Positions 34,250 to 43,369 of a stretch of 64,000 nucleotides of DNA are shown piece after piece (positions within the stretch are counted from its first letter, which is position 1; each line of letters starts with the position of its first letter). The DNA comes from Furfurilactobacillus curtus. Lineage in GTDB: Bacteria > Bacillota > Bacilli > Lactobacillales > Lactobacillaceae. The DNA lies in the NCBI RefSeq assembly GCF_045862785.1, contig NZ_BQXO01000002.1, positions 248,001 through 312,000 of the forward strand, read 5' to 3'. The notes beneath the pieces are model-generated. The model had not been told where the DNA came from. It saw nothing but the letters and a program-made list of their open reading frames with translations, and made no database searches. Both the position numbers and the translations under genes were made by a program.

Positions 34250-35317
34250 CTATTTAATCGCGATAACTGGGTTAATGTGAGCAATGGTGCGCCATGATAA
34301 CAAGGAACCGAGAATCGAGGCGACCACCAGTGAAATACCATAGATGCCGAGCTGACCATAATTTAGGGCAAATGGCATCCCACTTGGGGCCACGTTACCG
34401 ATTAGAATCGTGACAGCTAGCCCGATAATGACACTGATGAGACTCATCACAGTGGCCTGCGTGACAACGCTAGCGAGAATATGATTGGTCCCAATACCTT
34501 CAACCTTCATGACGCCGAAGAGGGACTGCTTTTGTAGCGTTAAGACGTACATGAAGATCCCGATAATCGCTAATGACATGGCAAACAAGAAGTAAATCAT
34601 CGTATTTAACGTAGTCTGTTCAGCACTGTAACCAGGTAAATTTTGAATGAACGTGTTGATTGGTAATCGCTGTAAGTTGTGATCATTTGAAGTCAACTTG
34701 CTGCTTTTTGAAATCAGCGCATTGATCGGTAGTGGCTTTGTGACTGGTTGGCCACCGACTGATTTGATATGAGCCAGCGTACTGATATCGGTATATAACG
34801 TTGGCGCAATGCTGTAGGTACTTTTCCCATAACTACCGACGACCTTCAGCAATTGGGTGTTAGAACCTAAGCGAATCTGATCGCCAATCTTAACGCCCTG
34901 ATCCTTCAGATTCTTAGAAATAATCACTTGGTTCTTGCCATTAACTGCATGACCATGCGTAACCTTCGGCATGACGAACGCATCGCGGTTGGTTGCTAGT
35001 GCAGATATGTTAATTTTGGTCGATTTGCCGGCTTTTTGTAAAGCCGTGTTAGTCAAACTAACCGGCACAACTTTGCGACCTTTAACGTCATTCTTGGCTG
35101 CCGTCGTGAGTTGTGAGGCCGAGATGTTCTTATTGGCGTCTTTATTGAGATAGACATATTTTGCTTGCCACTGGTCGATTGCGAGGCGATTTCCTTGCGA
35201 AAGCCCATTGGCCAGTCCAGCCAAGACAAAGACGACTAAGGCGATTAGTACCATAACACCAGTGAGTAGACTGAAACGGAGTCGTTCACGGCGCATTTCT
35301 TTTAATCCTAAGTACAT
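34250..35317 (-). CDS. FtsX-family ABC permease (HrtB-like)
   Basis: A 355-residue permease. One helix follows the start (MYLGLKEMRRERLRFSLL, then a hydrophobic span), an extracytoplasmic domain of about 200 residues comes next, and three C-terminal helices complete the MacB/FtsX topology. MYLGLKEMRRERLR resembles the start of HrtB proteins. With the ATPase it forms a mechanotransmission-type exporter. No TetR-like HrtR regulator is beside it. The 35318-35584 gap to the aldo/keto reductase gene holds the divergent promoters. Confidence 0.82.
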   Translation of the reverse strand: MYLGLKEMRRERLRFSLLTGVMVLIALVVFVLAGLANGLSQGNRLAIDQWQAKYVYLNKDANKNISASQLTTAAKNDVKGRKVVPVSLTNTALQKAGKSTKINISALATNRDAFVMPKVTHGHAVNGKNQVIISKNLKDQGVKIGDQIRLGSNTQLLKVVGSYGKSTYSIAPTLYTDISTLAHIKSVGGQPVTKPLPINALISKSSKLTSNDHNLQRLPINTFIQNLPGYSAEQTTLNTMIYFLFAMSLAIIGIFMYVLTLQKQSLFGVMKVEGIGTNHILASVVTQATVMSLISVIIGLAVTILIGNVAPSGMPFALNYGQLGIYGISLVVASILGSLLSWRTIAHINPVIAIK

Positions 35318-35584
35318 TTTATTTGCTCCTTAAGTTTATTTATCAAGTGATAAACGAATGACTTTATTATAACCAATGCTGATAAAAATACAACGATTAA
35401 ATTTATCCCGAATGAAAATAACCTAATCCTGTTAGCTACTAACTGAGATTTAATGTGTGACGCCTGCTGCCAAATTGAAAGTCTAGGGAAGGTACAGGAG
35501 GCTAATCTTATTCGATAATCAAACAATCTCTGATGAGGCGTGCAAAAGCCGTATACTAGAAGAAACACGAAATGAGGGATGGTC

Positions 35585-36571
35585 ATGTATCTGGCAAATG
35601 AACAACGTTATCAAATAATGCTTTATCGCCGAGCTGGTCATAGTGGACTAAAATTATCCGCATTAGGACTGGGACTGTGGCATAACTTTGGCAGTGTTGA
35701 TGTGTTCGAGACGCAAAAAAAAATCGTGCGGACGGCTTTTGACGCTGGGATTACCTATTTTGACTTAGCAAATAATTATGGGCCAGAGCCAGGGAGCGCG
35801 GAAACAAATTTCGGACAAATATTAGCTACGGATTTAAAACCTTATCGTGATGAAATCGTGATCGCAACTAAAGCAGGTCATCGAATGTGGCCTGGGCCTT
35901 ATGGCGATGGCGGTTCAATGAAAAATGTTTTGGCGAGTGCCGACCAAAGTTTGCATCGGCTGCAAACAGACTATGTGGACATCTTTTACTCTCATCGTCC
36001 TGATCCTGACACGCCGGTCGAGGAAACCGCGTATGCTTTAGACAAATTAGTGCGACAAGGCAAGGCTCTGTATGTTGGGATTTCAAAATATAATCCACAA
36101 CAAACAGCGGCAATTGAGGCTGTTTTTGCAGATTTACATACGCCTTATGTTGTTCATCAGGATCGATACAATTTATTTGATCGACATGTAGCGGATGGTC
36201 TGCTGCAAAAATTGCGACAAGATCATACGGGATTAGTGACGTTTAGCTCTTTGGCACAGGGGTTACTGACGGGACGCTATTTGCAAGGGATTCCTGCTGA
36301 TTCACGTGCACATCGGTCTGATAGCCCATTTTTACATGAAGATCAAGTCGAATCGTCCTTGACTAAGATTCGCCAGCTCAACGAAGTGGCGCAAGCTCGC
36401 GAACAGAGTCTGGCTGAAATGGCGTTGTCTTGGCTGATTCGTCAACCTGATATCAGTAGTGTGCTCATTGGCGCTAGTCGACCAAGTCAGTTGTTGGATA
36501 ACTTAAAGGCGTTAGATCGACTTGACTTTACATCGGCAGAATTAACGAAAATTGATGAAATTACTGCATAA
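35585..36571 (+). CDS. Aldo/keto reductase, YghZ-like (AKR14 type)
   Basis: A 328-residue NADPH-dependent aldo/keto reductase. Catalytic Asp in FDLANNYG, the Tyr in the same motif (ANNYG), Lys in ATKAG and the His of YSHRPD form the tetrad, and GPYGDGGS is the extra loop of the L-glyceraldehyde-3-phosphate reductase (YghZ) group. It probably detoxifies methylglyoxal or related aldehydes. ATG at 35585 is better placed than the ATG at 35579, which touches the GAGGG ribosome site. A TATACT -10 lies near 35551. Confidence 0.88.
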   Translation: MYLANEQRYQIMLYRRAGHSGLKLSALGLGLWHNFGSVDVFETQKKIVRTAFDAGITYFDLANNYGPEPGSAETNFGQILATDLKPYRDEIVIATKAGHRMWPGPYGDGGSMKNVLASADQSLHRLQTDYVDIFYSHRPDPDTPVEETAYALDKLVRQGKALYVGISKYNPQQTAAIEAVFADLHTPYVVHQDRYNLFDRHVADGLLQKLRQDHTGLVTFSSLAQGLLTGRYLQGIPADSRAHRSDSPFLHEDQVESSLTKIRQLNEVAQAREQSLAEMALSWLIRQPDISSVLIGASRPSQLLDNLKALDRLDFTSAELTKIDEITA

Positions 36572-36630
36572 CATAAAAATAGCCGTGGAAATCCGAGAAA
36601 TGTTCGGAATTTCCACGGCTATTTTTATGT
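36571..36630 (+). terminator. Long terminator hairpin after the aldo/keto reductase
   Basis: About 26-bp stem with a single bulged A, starting at the stop codon, with AATAGCCGTGGAAAT and its complement as the core. Confidence 0.88.
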
Positions 36631-36750
36631 TAGATTCGTATTTCAAGAAACTTGTGGCGGTTCAATGCTGTTAGTGATATGATTTACTCGTTTTAAGGGA
36701 ACTTTTTTCTTTACATTTGCTTGTATTGTTCGTATATGGAGGAAGAAATT

Positions 36751-38208
36751 GTGACTGACTATTTTAAACTGAAGCAAAATGGTACCACCGTAGGAACTGA
36801 AATTGGGGCAGGGATCACAACTTTTTTTGCCATGTCTTACATTCTTTTTGTTAACCCACAGATTTTGGGACAGACGGGAATGCCTGTTCAAGCAGTTTTT
36901 TTAGCCACAATTATTGCCTCAGTGACTGGTACATTAGTCGTCGGTTTGTTCGCTAATGTTCCTTATGCTTTGGCACCAGGAATGGGACTGAACGCTTTTT
37001 TCACTTACACCGTCGTGATGGGATTGGGGTTCAGGTGGCAACAGGCGTTGGCGCTCGTGTTCTTCTGTGGCGTCATCAACATCCTCATCACGGTCACTAA
37101 AGTTAGAAAAATGCTGATTTCGGCGATTCCCCTCAATTTACAGTTGGCAATTAGCGGTGGTATTGGTGCGTTTATTGCTTATGTCGGGCTGAAAAACGCG
37201 AATTTTCTGCAATTTACCAGCGATGCGGGTAATATACTGTCTGTTAATGGCACGACATTTTCAGCGACACAACACCATTTTGGCCATGGTATTGAAACTG
37301 TGGTCACCGGTGGTGGCATTGTGCCAGCGCTGCAGGCATTCAGTTCACCGAGCGTTTTATTGGCCTTGATTGGTTTAATCATTACCGTCCTGCTCAAAGT
37401 CAGAAAGATCCCTGGCGCTTTGTTAATGGGCATTTTGCTCACAACTGTGATTGGGATCCCAATGGGCGTAACAAATATTCATCCATCCAGTGATTTCTCC
37501 TTTGCAGCATCGTGGCATTCACTCAGCACGACCTTTTTAGCTGCTTTTTCAGATAAAGGAATGGGATCGTTATTTGCTAGTCGAAATCGAATTATGCTGG
37601 TGTTAATGACGATTTTGTCATTTAGTTTGTCTGATATTTTTGACTCTTTAGGCACTTTTATTGGGACCGGCCGCCAAACAGGCATTTTCGCTGGTAAAGA
37701 GGAGCTAGCATTAGAAGCTCAGTCAGGCTTTAAGTCGAAGCTTGATAAAGCGTTATTTGCGGATTCAATTGCGACTGGTGTGGGTTCGATTTTTGGGACG
37801 TCTAACTTAACAACTTATGTAGAGAGCTCCGCTGGCATTAGTGCGGGTGGCCGAACTGGTTTAACGAGCGTCGTGGTTGCAGGACTGTTCCTTCTTAGTT
37901 CACTTGCTTCGCCATTACTTTCGGTTATTCCAACCGCAGCCATCGCACCGTCATTAATTCTGGTTGGAATTATGATGATGAGTTCATTCAATCAGATTCC
38001 ATGGAATGATTTGGCCGAGGCCATTCCTGCGTTCATGACCGCTTTCATCATGGCCTTTGCTTACAACATTACTTATGGCATTGCAGCTGGTTTTATCTTC
38101 TTCTGCTTAATCAAGACTGTCTTGGGTAAGCCGAGAGAAGTTCACCCATTGATTTGGATCGTTTCGTTACTGTTTGTTGTGAACTTTGTCGTCTTGGCCG
38201 TGGTGTAA
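36751..38208 (+). CDS. AzgA/PbuG-type purine (guanine/hypoxanthine) permease
   Basis: A 485-residue NCS2-AzgA family symporter with about 12-14 helices. Features are the opening GTTVGTEIGAGITTFFAMSYILFVNPQ split around helix 1, APGMGLNAFFTYTVV, the SDIFDSLGTFIG core and the TYVESSAGIS half-helix. It imports guanine, hypoxanthine or adenine with protons. GTG at 36751 lies 6 bases after GGAGGA; the upstream ATG at 36736 overlaps that site. I see no purine riboswitch in the 120-base leader. Remains of a second copy lie at 39436. Confidence 0.92.
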   Translation: MTDYFKLKQNGTTVGTEIGAGITTFFAMSYILFVNPQILGQTGMPVQAVFLATIIASVTGTLVVGLFANVPYALAPGMGLNAFFTYTVVMGLGFRWQQALALVFFCGVINILITVTKVRKMLISAIPLNLQLAISGGIGAFIAYVGLKNANFLQFTSDAGNILSVNGTTFSATQHHFGHGIETVVTGGGIVPALQAFSSPSVLLALIGLIITVLLKVRKIPGALLMGILLTTVIGIPMGVTNIHPSSDFSFAASWHSLSTTFLAAFSDKGMGSLFASRNRIMLVLMTILSFSLSDIFDSLGTFIGTGRQTGIFAGKEELALEAQSGFKSKLDKALFADSIATGVGSIFGTSNLTTYVESSAGISAGGRTGLTSVVVAGLFLLSSLASPLLSVIPTAAIAPSLILVGIMMMSSFNQIPWNDLAEAIPAFMTAFIMAFAYNITYGIAAGFIFFCLIKTVLGKPREVHPLIWIVSLLFVVNFVVLAVV

Positions 38209-38337
38209 TCGTTGCTTTAAGGACAGGCTAGTTTGTAAAACGTAAACCTTGGCGTAGTCGGGATTAGCTGTCTATCATTTCAAATGACCCAATCGTAGTG
38301 AATTTGTGCTTGCTTCGAGTCTGCGAAATGCTGGCTC

Positions 38338-38388
38338 AATTAAAATGGCACCATCTTCTAGTTTTTGGAAGATGGTGCCATTTTAATT
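38338..38388. terminator. Perfect 21-bp inverted repeat after the purine permease
   Basis: Arms 38338-38358 and 38368-38388 around TAGTTTTTG, core ATGGCACCATCTTC, A-rich on one side and T-rich on the other. It is a likely terminator 130 bases after the permease stop. The rest of 38209-38701 shows no gene, only AT-rich sequence and a TATGCT -10 near 38578. Confidence 0.75.
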
Positions 38389-38701
38389 TGACCAGATTAG
38401 CTTGGCCGGAAGAGTGGTCGTGCCCGTTTTACGAACTGAGCCAGTCAATATGCTAAAGCACTGAACTATGGGCCGATAACTGATTTTATTAGTGAAAGTC
38501 GGTAAATACAGCGTGATGGCGGGTTGATTTCGTGTCAGTGTCGGGTTAATGGCGTAGCTTTTATCTTCAGGGTTTCTTATGCTAGAAGTATAAATCAGAA
38601 CAAAGCAAGCTGAGTGATTTCAAGCAGTAACGAAGTGGCCACAGTTGGCTGGTTTTGGTGTTCGATGGTGGTGTGGACTAACAAAGATGAGGAGCATAAT
38701 A

Positions 38702-39211
38702 ATGAAAAACAAAACATTAATTGCAGCTTTACGGAAGCAGAAAGGTTGGACCCAAGAAATTTTAGCCGAAAAATGTAATCTAAGTGTCAGAACGATTCAA
38801 CGTTTAGAGTCAGGTGAAGATGGAAATATTTCCACTCTAAATGTTATTGCTCAGGCATTGGACGTCAAGATTGGTGATTTATTTGATTCAATTGCAAATC
38901 ACGATAAGGAACAAGAAATTACCAATTATGCTGAATTACAGCAGAATCAAGTGACTCAACGTAGAAGTGCACATAAATTATACGTTATTGCAAAAATTAT
39001 TTTTGGTCTGGCCATGATTTGTTTGACATCGTTCATTCAAACCGGCTTGCTGTGGGTTTTCTGGCTATTTATGTGGCCAATTGGGTTCATTATCTTTAGT
39101 GTTGTTAACACGATTTGGCTACAACCGAAGTTAGATACGAAATATCCGTTAACGAAGGGTATTGATCTTAAAGCTTATAAAGAGGCTCATCAATCAGTAG
39201 AAGGAGACTAA
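38702..39211 (+). CDS. XRE-family HTH protein with two membrane helices
   Basis: A 169-residue protein. Residues 5-60 form a Cro/C1-type helix-turn-helix (KQKGWTQEILAEKCNLSVRTIQRLESG), followed by a polar linker and two closely spaced hydrophobic helices (about 105-150). Such membrane-tethered XRE proteins are common in Firmicutes and often sit with PspC proteins, as here. ATG at 38702 follows GAGGAGC. The stop is 2 bases before the PspC start, so the two are translationally linked, perhaps as an envelope-stress sensor pair. Confidence 0.85.
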   Translation: MKNKTLIAALRKQKGWTQEILAEKCNLSVRTIQRLESGEDGNISTLNVIAQALDVKIGDLFDSIANHDKEQEITNYAELQQNQVTQRRSAHKLYVIAKIIFGLAMICLTSFIQTGLLWVFWLFMWPIGFIIFSVVNTIWLQPKLDTKYPLTKGIDLKAYKEAHQSVEGD

Positions 39212-39213
39212 TC

Positions 39214-39393
39214 ATGAAGTTGCGAAGATCGAGGACTAATCGAATTGTGGCAGGAATTCTTGGTGGAATAGCAGATCGGTATCATTGGAATACTAGTGTT
39301 CTACGGGTGGTGTGGGTACTACTGACTTTAACGCCATTCCCGGGATTGATTGTCTATTTAGTGATATGGGCCATTATTCCGAGTGATAATTGA
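39214..39393 (+). CDS. PspC-domain membrane protein, 59 residues
   Basis: A short PspC protein. The N-terminal LRRSRTNRIVAGILGGIADRY is the standard PspC opening with its Gly-rich hairpin, followed by one hydrophobic span ending WAIIPSDN. It is a minimal one-domain PspC, as in many lactobacilli. AAGGAGA lies 7 bases before the ATG, 2 bases after the XRE gene. PspC proteins sense or stabilise the membrane under stress. Confidence 0.88.
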   Translation: MKLRRSRTNRIVAGILGGIADRYHWNTSVLRVVWVLLTLTPFPGLIVYLVIWAIIPSDN

Positions 39394-39435
39394 CGTAATT
39401 AAGGGTATCGGTTTGCTTCTTTCTGACAACAAACA

Positions 39436-39530
39436 AGTTTCATCAAAGTCGTTTTAGGTAACTCACGCGAGGTTCATCCGCTGATTTGGATCGGTTTCGC
39501 TACTGTTCATCGTGAACTTCATGGTGTAAA
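39436..39530 (+). pseudogene. Decayed 3' end of a purine permease paralogue
   Basis: The bases align clearly with the last 100 bases of the permease gene at 36751-38208. Both share ATCAA-GT-TT-GGTAA, GAxGTTCAxCC and TGATTTGGATC. The remnant then has one inserted G (frameshift) and a short deletion before a matching TGGTGTAA end. The two differ at many third positions, so this is an old paralogue and not a recent copy. Nothing upstream of it is recognisable. The surrounding 39394-39786 has no other gene. Confidence 0.65.
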
Positions 39531-39786
39531 GGAAATTAGCAGGTCTAAAAGTATAATAATGTTGTTTATATCTCCTCTAACTAACTAAATAAGCCCTCTT
39601 CATGCATTTTGATCGTTCACCATTATGGCGCGCAATTTTTTTCTGCCGAAAATGTTAATCGATCATTAGTCACTCAATTAGCCTGCACATTGCGCAAATT
39701 GCCGAAAAAATTCAAGACAACAAAATAATACTTTTAGGTGTACCTACAAATCGTCTGTTGTTACAATGTAACCGGAGGTGAGTGAG

Positions 39787-40017
39787 ATGACCCAGATTTA
39801 TGTTGATCCACAGCAAGCAGACCAAACGATTACCTTATCAGATATCTCGCATTGCCAGTTATCAGTTGACACACACGACGGGGAGGTTCGCTATCGATTT
39901 AGCTTTGCTGAACACAAGCACACCAGTTTTTGGATAATGGGGCAACTAACCGATAAAATGCAGGTTAATGTCCAAGGAGTCGAAGGACTGGAACATTTCC
40001 AGATTAATTTTCGTTGA
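39787..40017 (+). CDS. Small uncharacterised protein, 76 residues
   Basis: An unrecognised soluble protein, MTQIYVDPQQADQTITLSD at the start and a pattern of alternating polar and hydrophobic residues suggesting beta strands. ATG at 39787 is 8 bases after GGAGG. A TTGTTACAATG stretch about 20 bases upstream may include a -10. It stands alone and no motif indicates a function. Confidence 0.6.
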   Translation: MTQIYVDPQQADQTITLSDISHCQLSVDTHDGEVRYRFSFAEHKHTSFWIMGQLTDKMQVNVQGVEGLEHFQINFR

Positions 40018-40177
40018 TGGCCTTATCTATTTGCCAGGTTCTTAGTCCGAAGGGTGACAGAACGTAGCCATAGATAATGCTGGCAGGGATAATGGTGGTC
40101 AAGTCAGTTAATATTATTTGCGATGAAAAGACAAGGTTGTTGAAGAGCTCAAACGTCTGATGTGACTGGTGTTTAGA
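40004..40177 (-). pseudogene. Possible remnant of a membrane protein C-terminus
   Basis: An open minus-strand stretch of 57 codons without a start reads like protein, with a hydrophobic span (LTDLTTIIPASIIYGYVL) then SPFGLRTWQIDKA. It overlaps the end of the previous gene in antisense. It could be chance. Confidence 0.2.
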
Positions 40178-40198
40178 TTAATTCAAACACCAGTTTTG
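40165..40198 (+). terminator. Terminator hairpin
   Basis: ACTGGTGTTT and AAACACCAGT perfect arms followed by TTTT, about 150 bases after the 76-residue gene. Confidence 0.7.
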
Positions 40199-40227
40199 TT
40201 AATGAATTCGCCGTTTTGAATTTTAAA

Positions 40228-40270
40228 AATGTCCAAAAATCGTGACGGTTGCCCGATTTTTGGACATTCT
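40228..40270. terminator. Inverted repeat, possible terminator of the tetR side
   Basis: AATGTCCAAAAATCG and CGATTTTTGGACATT, 15-bp perfect arms, between the hypothetical gene and tetR. The remaining bases to 40379 hold nothing recognisable. Confidence 0.6.
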
Positions 40271-40379
40271 AATTGAAATACTGTAATGAAACTAAGCGAG
40301 TGATTTTTTGATTTAAAAACCCCTGTTTACTGATGAGCTTACAGTAATCTTTTATTGATCATATTCAGTTGTTTTACAG

Positions 40380-41063
40380 TTAGTTTTGCTTCTTTTGCGT
40401 CAACAATGGCATCAAAATTTGGTCGACAATTTCACTAATGGCTGTGTCATCTAATGATCCTTTGGAAATGGCTTCATTCAATAAAAGTAGGAGTGGCAGT
40501 TCTAATACGCGTTCAGGTATTGTGGCGGTAGTCAACTCACCGCGAGACTCAGCCTGTTCTAAAATGGTGTTTAGCATTTGGGTTAGCATAGTTGAACCAT
40601 TGAGGGCACCAAAAATTTGGCCTGTATCTAGTTCCTTGATACGATCAGCCATTAAGCCAGTCATTTTGCCGGTTGTTAATTGTGCTAACGCCTTTTGAAT
40701 TTGGTCTAGTAATGCGCGAAGATCTTCACGCAAATTACCTGTATTGGGTACAATGATGTCTGGGTGTGAACCAAATTGGCGGAAAGCTGCTGCGACTAAT
40801 TCAACTTTATTGGGCCACCTTCGATAGAGGGTGGCTTTATTCGTGCCGGCTAACTTTGCGACATCTTGAATCGTCAATTTTTCATAACCAATGGTATTTA
40901 ACTGGTCCCATGCAACTGACAAAATCGCGTCTTCAAGGGCCTTTCCCCGTCGCCGTGATGGTCGACCTTGTGAATTTTTTGGACGCCCCGTGGCTCGATG
41001 GTGAGGTGAGCGAGTCGCGGAGTATTCACTTTTTTCAGCGGATTGTGCGTTGTTTTGTGACAT
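40380..41063 (-). CDS. TetR-family repressor of the adjacent DHA2 efflux pump
   Basis: A 227-residue regulator. A basic, Arg-rich leader of about 40 residues (RPKNSQGRPSRRRGKAL) precedes the helix-turn-helix LTIQDVAKLAGTNKATLYRRWPNK, then a helical ligand domain of the TetR_C type. It is divergent from the MFS drug exporter with an 85-bp gap containing a 28-bp palindrome, the standard layout for a drug-sensing repressor. AGGAGC precedes the ATG. Confidence 0.9.
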   Translation of the reverse strand: MSQNNAQSAEKSEYSATRSPHHRATGRPKNSQGRPSRRRGKALEDAILSVAWDQLNTIGYEKLTIQDVAKLAGTNKATLYRRWPNKVELVAAAFRQFGSHPDIIVPNTGNLREDLRALLDQIQKALAQLTTGKMTGLMADRIKELDTGQIFGALNGSTMLTQMLNTILEQAESRGELTTATIPERVLELPLLLLLNEAISKGSLDDTAISEIVDQILMPLLTQKKQN

Positions 41064-41102
41064 TTTTAGGGCTCCTACTTGCTTTTTTTTAAAGAGGGTT
41101 TA

Positions 41103-41130
41103 TTATTAAGACACTCGAGTTCCTTAATAA
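41103..41130. promoter_or_regulatory. TetR operator candidate
   Basis: TTATTAAG-AC-ACTCGAGT-TC-CTTAATAA: outer 8-bp arms and an inner perfect 8-bp palindrome, symmetric about one centre, between the divergent starts. Confidence 0.7.
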
Positions 41131-41148
41131 AAAAATGAGGTTACAATC

Positions 41149-42594
41149 ATGAGTGAAACAGAGCAAATGACGAAGCAACAGCATCGAGCGTTAGTTAAAG
41201 TGGCGGCAATTTTAGTAGTTGGCGCGATTGCCCCCATGTTAGATACCACTATGACCAATGTCGCAATTGCCACGATTATGAAAAGTTTAAACAGTACAGT
41301 GGATATTGTCCAATGGGTGACCACCGGCTATGTACTGGCGATGGGCGTGGGCGTGCCCTTCACTGGATGGGCGGTCGATCGCTTTAACGGAAAAATGGTG
41401 AACCTAGTTGGGCTGGCCCTGTTTTTAATTGGCTCAGTTATTTCCGGAACAGCCACGACAATCACCGCATTAATTATCGGCCGATTAATCCAAGGGGCCG
41501 GTTCAGGAATTATGATTCCTTTATTAACCACTTTAATCGTCCGAGCGGCTGGCGGCAAGAACCTTGGTAGCTTGATGGCAATTATTGGTTTGCCAATGGT
41601 ATTGATTCCAATTTTAGGTCCAACCATTGGCGGCTACATTATTCAACAGCTAAATTGGCACTGGATTTTTTATGTCAATATTCCAATTGCAGTAATTTCA
41701 ATCGGTTTAATTATGTGGTTAATGCCAGATTTTAAACCACCATTTCCAAACAAAAGATTTGACTGGCTCAGTTTCTTGATGCTTGGCGGGATGTTTTCAG
41801 GTCTTATTATTGGAATTGTTCAGTATAGTACGCATGACAATTTGGCGGCAATGGGAGTCCTTCTTCCGATCTTTGTCGGTCTTGATTTGATGGTCGCGTA
41901 TGTTCTTTACGCACGCCGATTTCCTGATCGCGCCTTGGTTAATCTGGATATGTTTAAATTTCCCAACTTCTCAGGCTCCATGTGCATTTTGTTGATGTCG
42001 GGGATCACCGTGAATGGTGCAATGTTCATTCTTCCTTTATACCTGCAAAATGTTCGGGGGCTGAGCGTTGCTTGGGCCGGAACGTACTTGATTAGCCAAG
42101 GAATTGGCATGTTCATTAGTCGAACGCAGGTCGGAAAGTTAACTGATCAAATTGGTGCACGATGGGTCGTCATCGTTGCCGTTGTGATATCAGTGCTTAG
42201 CACGTTACCCTTTGCTTATTTTGATGCCAACACTAGCAAATATTTAGTCTTAGTCGTCTTATTCTTCCGCGGGATAGCACAAGCAGGAATGACAATTCCA
42301 GTAATGTCAGACTCATATGTAAGTTTGCCAAAGGAATTGGTTTCTCAAGCGACCACCGCAACACGGATGTTACAAAACGTTGGTGGTGCCTTTGGGTCGG
42401 CAATTTTGGCCACGGTAATTCAAAATCAAATTAACGGAGTTGTACCAACCGTCACTAAATTAACAAATGCTTATCACATGGCGTTTATTTGGTCTGTTGT
42501 TTTTACTGGTCTAGCAATAGTGCCGGCCTGGTTCTTGACTCACCATCGTTCAACTACCTCGGTTTCAGAAAAAACGAGTAAGGAGGCAGCCTAA
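41149..42594 (+). CDS. DHA2-family (EmrB/QacA) multidrug MFS exporter
   Basis: A 481-residue, 14-helix drug:proton antiporter. LDTTMTNVAIATI in helix 1, WAVDRFNGK in loop 2-3 and GIMIPLLTTLIV in the motif C region identify the family. Under a divergent TetR repressor it should be induced by its own substrates. It overlaps the next gene by one base (TAATG). GAGG precedes the ATG. Confidence 0.92.
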   Translation: MSETEQMTKQQHRALVKVAAILVVGAIAPMLDTTMTNVAIATIMKSLNSTVDIVQWVTTGYVLAMGVGVPFTGWAVDRFNGKMVNLVGLALFLIGSVISGTATTITALIIGRLIQGAGSGIMIPLLTTLIVRAAGGKNLGSLMAIIGLPMVLIPILGPTIGGYIIQQLNWHWIFYVNIPIAVISIGLIMWLMPDFKPPFPNKRFDWLSFLMLGGMFSGLIIGIVQYSTHDNLAAMGVLLPIFVGLDLMVAYVLYARRFPDRALVNLDMFKFPNFSGSMCILLMSGITVNGAMFILPLYLQNVRGLSVAWAGTYLISQGIGMFISRTQVGKLTDQIGARWVVIVAVVISVLSTLPFAYFDANTSKYLVLVVLFFRGIAQAGMTIPVMSDSYVSLPKELVSQATTATRMLQNVGGAFGSAILATVIQNQINGVVPTVTKLTNAYHMAFIWSVVFTGLAIVPAWFLTHHRSTTSVSEKTSKEAA

Positions 42595-43304
42595 TGTTAA
42601 TTGGATTAAATTTGCTTTGTATAACTGGGCTCATTTTAGTTGGTCTAAAAGTTGTTGTTAAACATCGCCGCTTTTGGTTAATCTTGATGGGAATTGTTTT
42701 GATTGGGTCGCAAGGTATACTGATAGCCAACGTGAATCAACATTGGGGTGCCCATATCCAAACAACCCAAACCACACAATCGTTATATTCCTTAGCAACG
42801 ATGCCAGGTGATAATCATGTCTTAGTTTTTCGCAATGTTGGCTCGGGGAAAAATCAAAAGCAGATTTATGTGGCGACCAACAAATCTAATGGGAAGCAGA
42901 AAGTGATGACATATTCTGATGGTGCTACGATTCAGATACGTCGTAATGTTAGTGAGCGTGCGAAGCGCGTTAAATCAGTACAAAGATGGGTATATGATAA
43001 TCGATTTGCTCAATTTCTCTTTGCTGGTGTCATGAATAATCAGCAAGTTAAGCGCACTACCATTAGTTATCGCCTACCAAGCAATTGGTACTTGATGACC
43101 AGCCAACAATTGGGTCAAGCGGCTAGTGAACTTAAACAGCAGCAAGCAGCATTGAAGGCTAGCGTAACTGAGCAGGTCAAACTGGCCGCTCAACCAGGGT
43201 TGGCTGCCAATCCTGCCGCATTAAAGCAGATCAAAAATCAGGCAATGCAACAATTTGTTGGGAAAATTTTAGCCAAAAATGCGGTTATGCGGGGGACACA
43301 TTAG
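42594..43304 (+). CDS. DUF4811-type accessory protein of the DHA2 pump
   Basis: A 236-residue protein with two N-terminal membrane helices (about residues 1-20 and 27-45) and an external domain ending in a Gln/Ala-rich coiled-coil tail (ELKQQQAALKAS). It is of the lactobacillar family usually found beside EmrB-type exporters. The topology suggests a membrane-fusion-like or stabilising subunit, but its role is not established. Start overlaps the pump stop codon, so the two are translationally coupled. Confidence 0.75.
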   Translation: MLIGLNLLCITGLILVGLKVVVKHRRFWLILMGIVLIGSQGILIANVNQHWGAHIQTTQTTQSLYSLATMPGDNHVLVFRNVGSGKNQKQIYVATNKSNGKQKVMTYSDGATIQIRRNVSERAKRVKSVQRWVYDNRFAQFLFAGVMNNQQVKRTTISYRLPSNWYLMTSQQLGQAASELKQQQAALKASVTEQVKLAAQPGLAANPAALKQIKNQAMQQFVGKILAKNAVMRGTH

Positions 43305-43329
43305 TCTAAGTAGATTTAGTCATATTAGC

Positions 43330-43369
43330 AAAGAGCCAAAGAGCCAAAGAGCCAAAGAGCCAAAGAGCG
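43330..43369. repeat. 8-bp tandem repeat
   Basis: AAAGAGCC occurs five times in a row (the last as AAAGAGCG), running straight into the nested palindrome. Confidence 0.9.
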
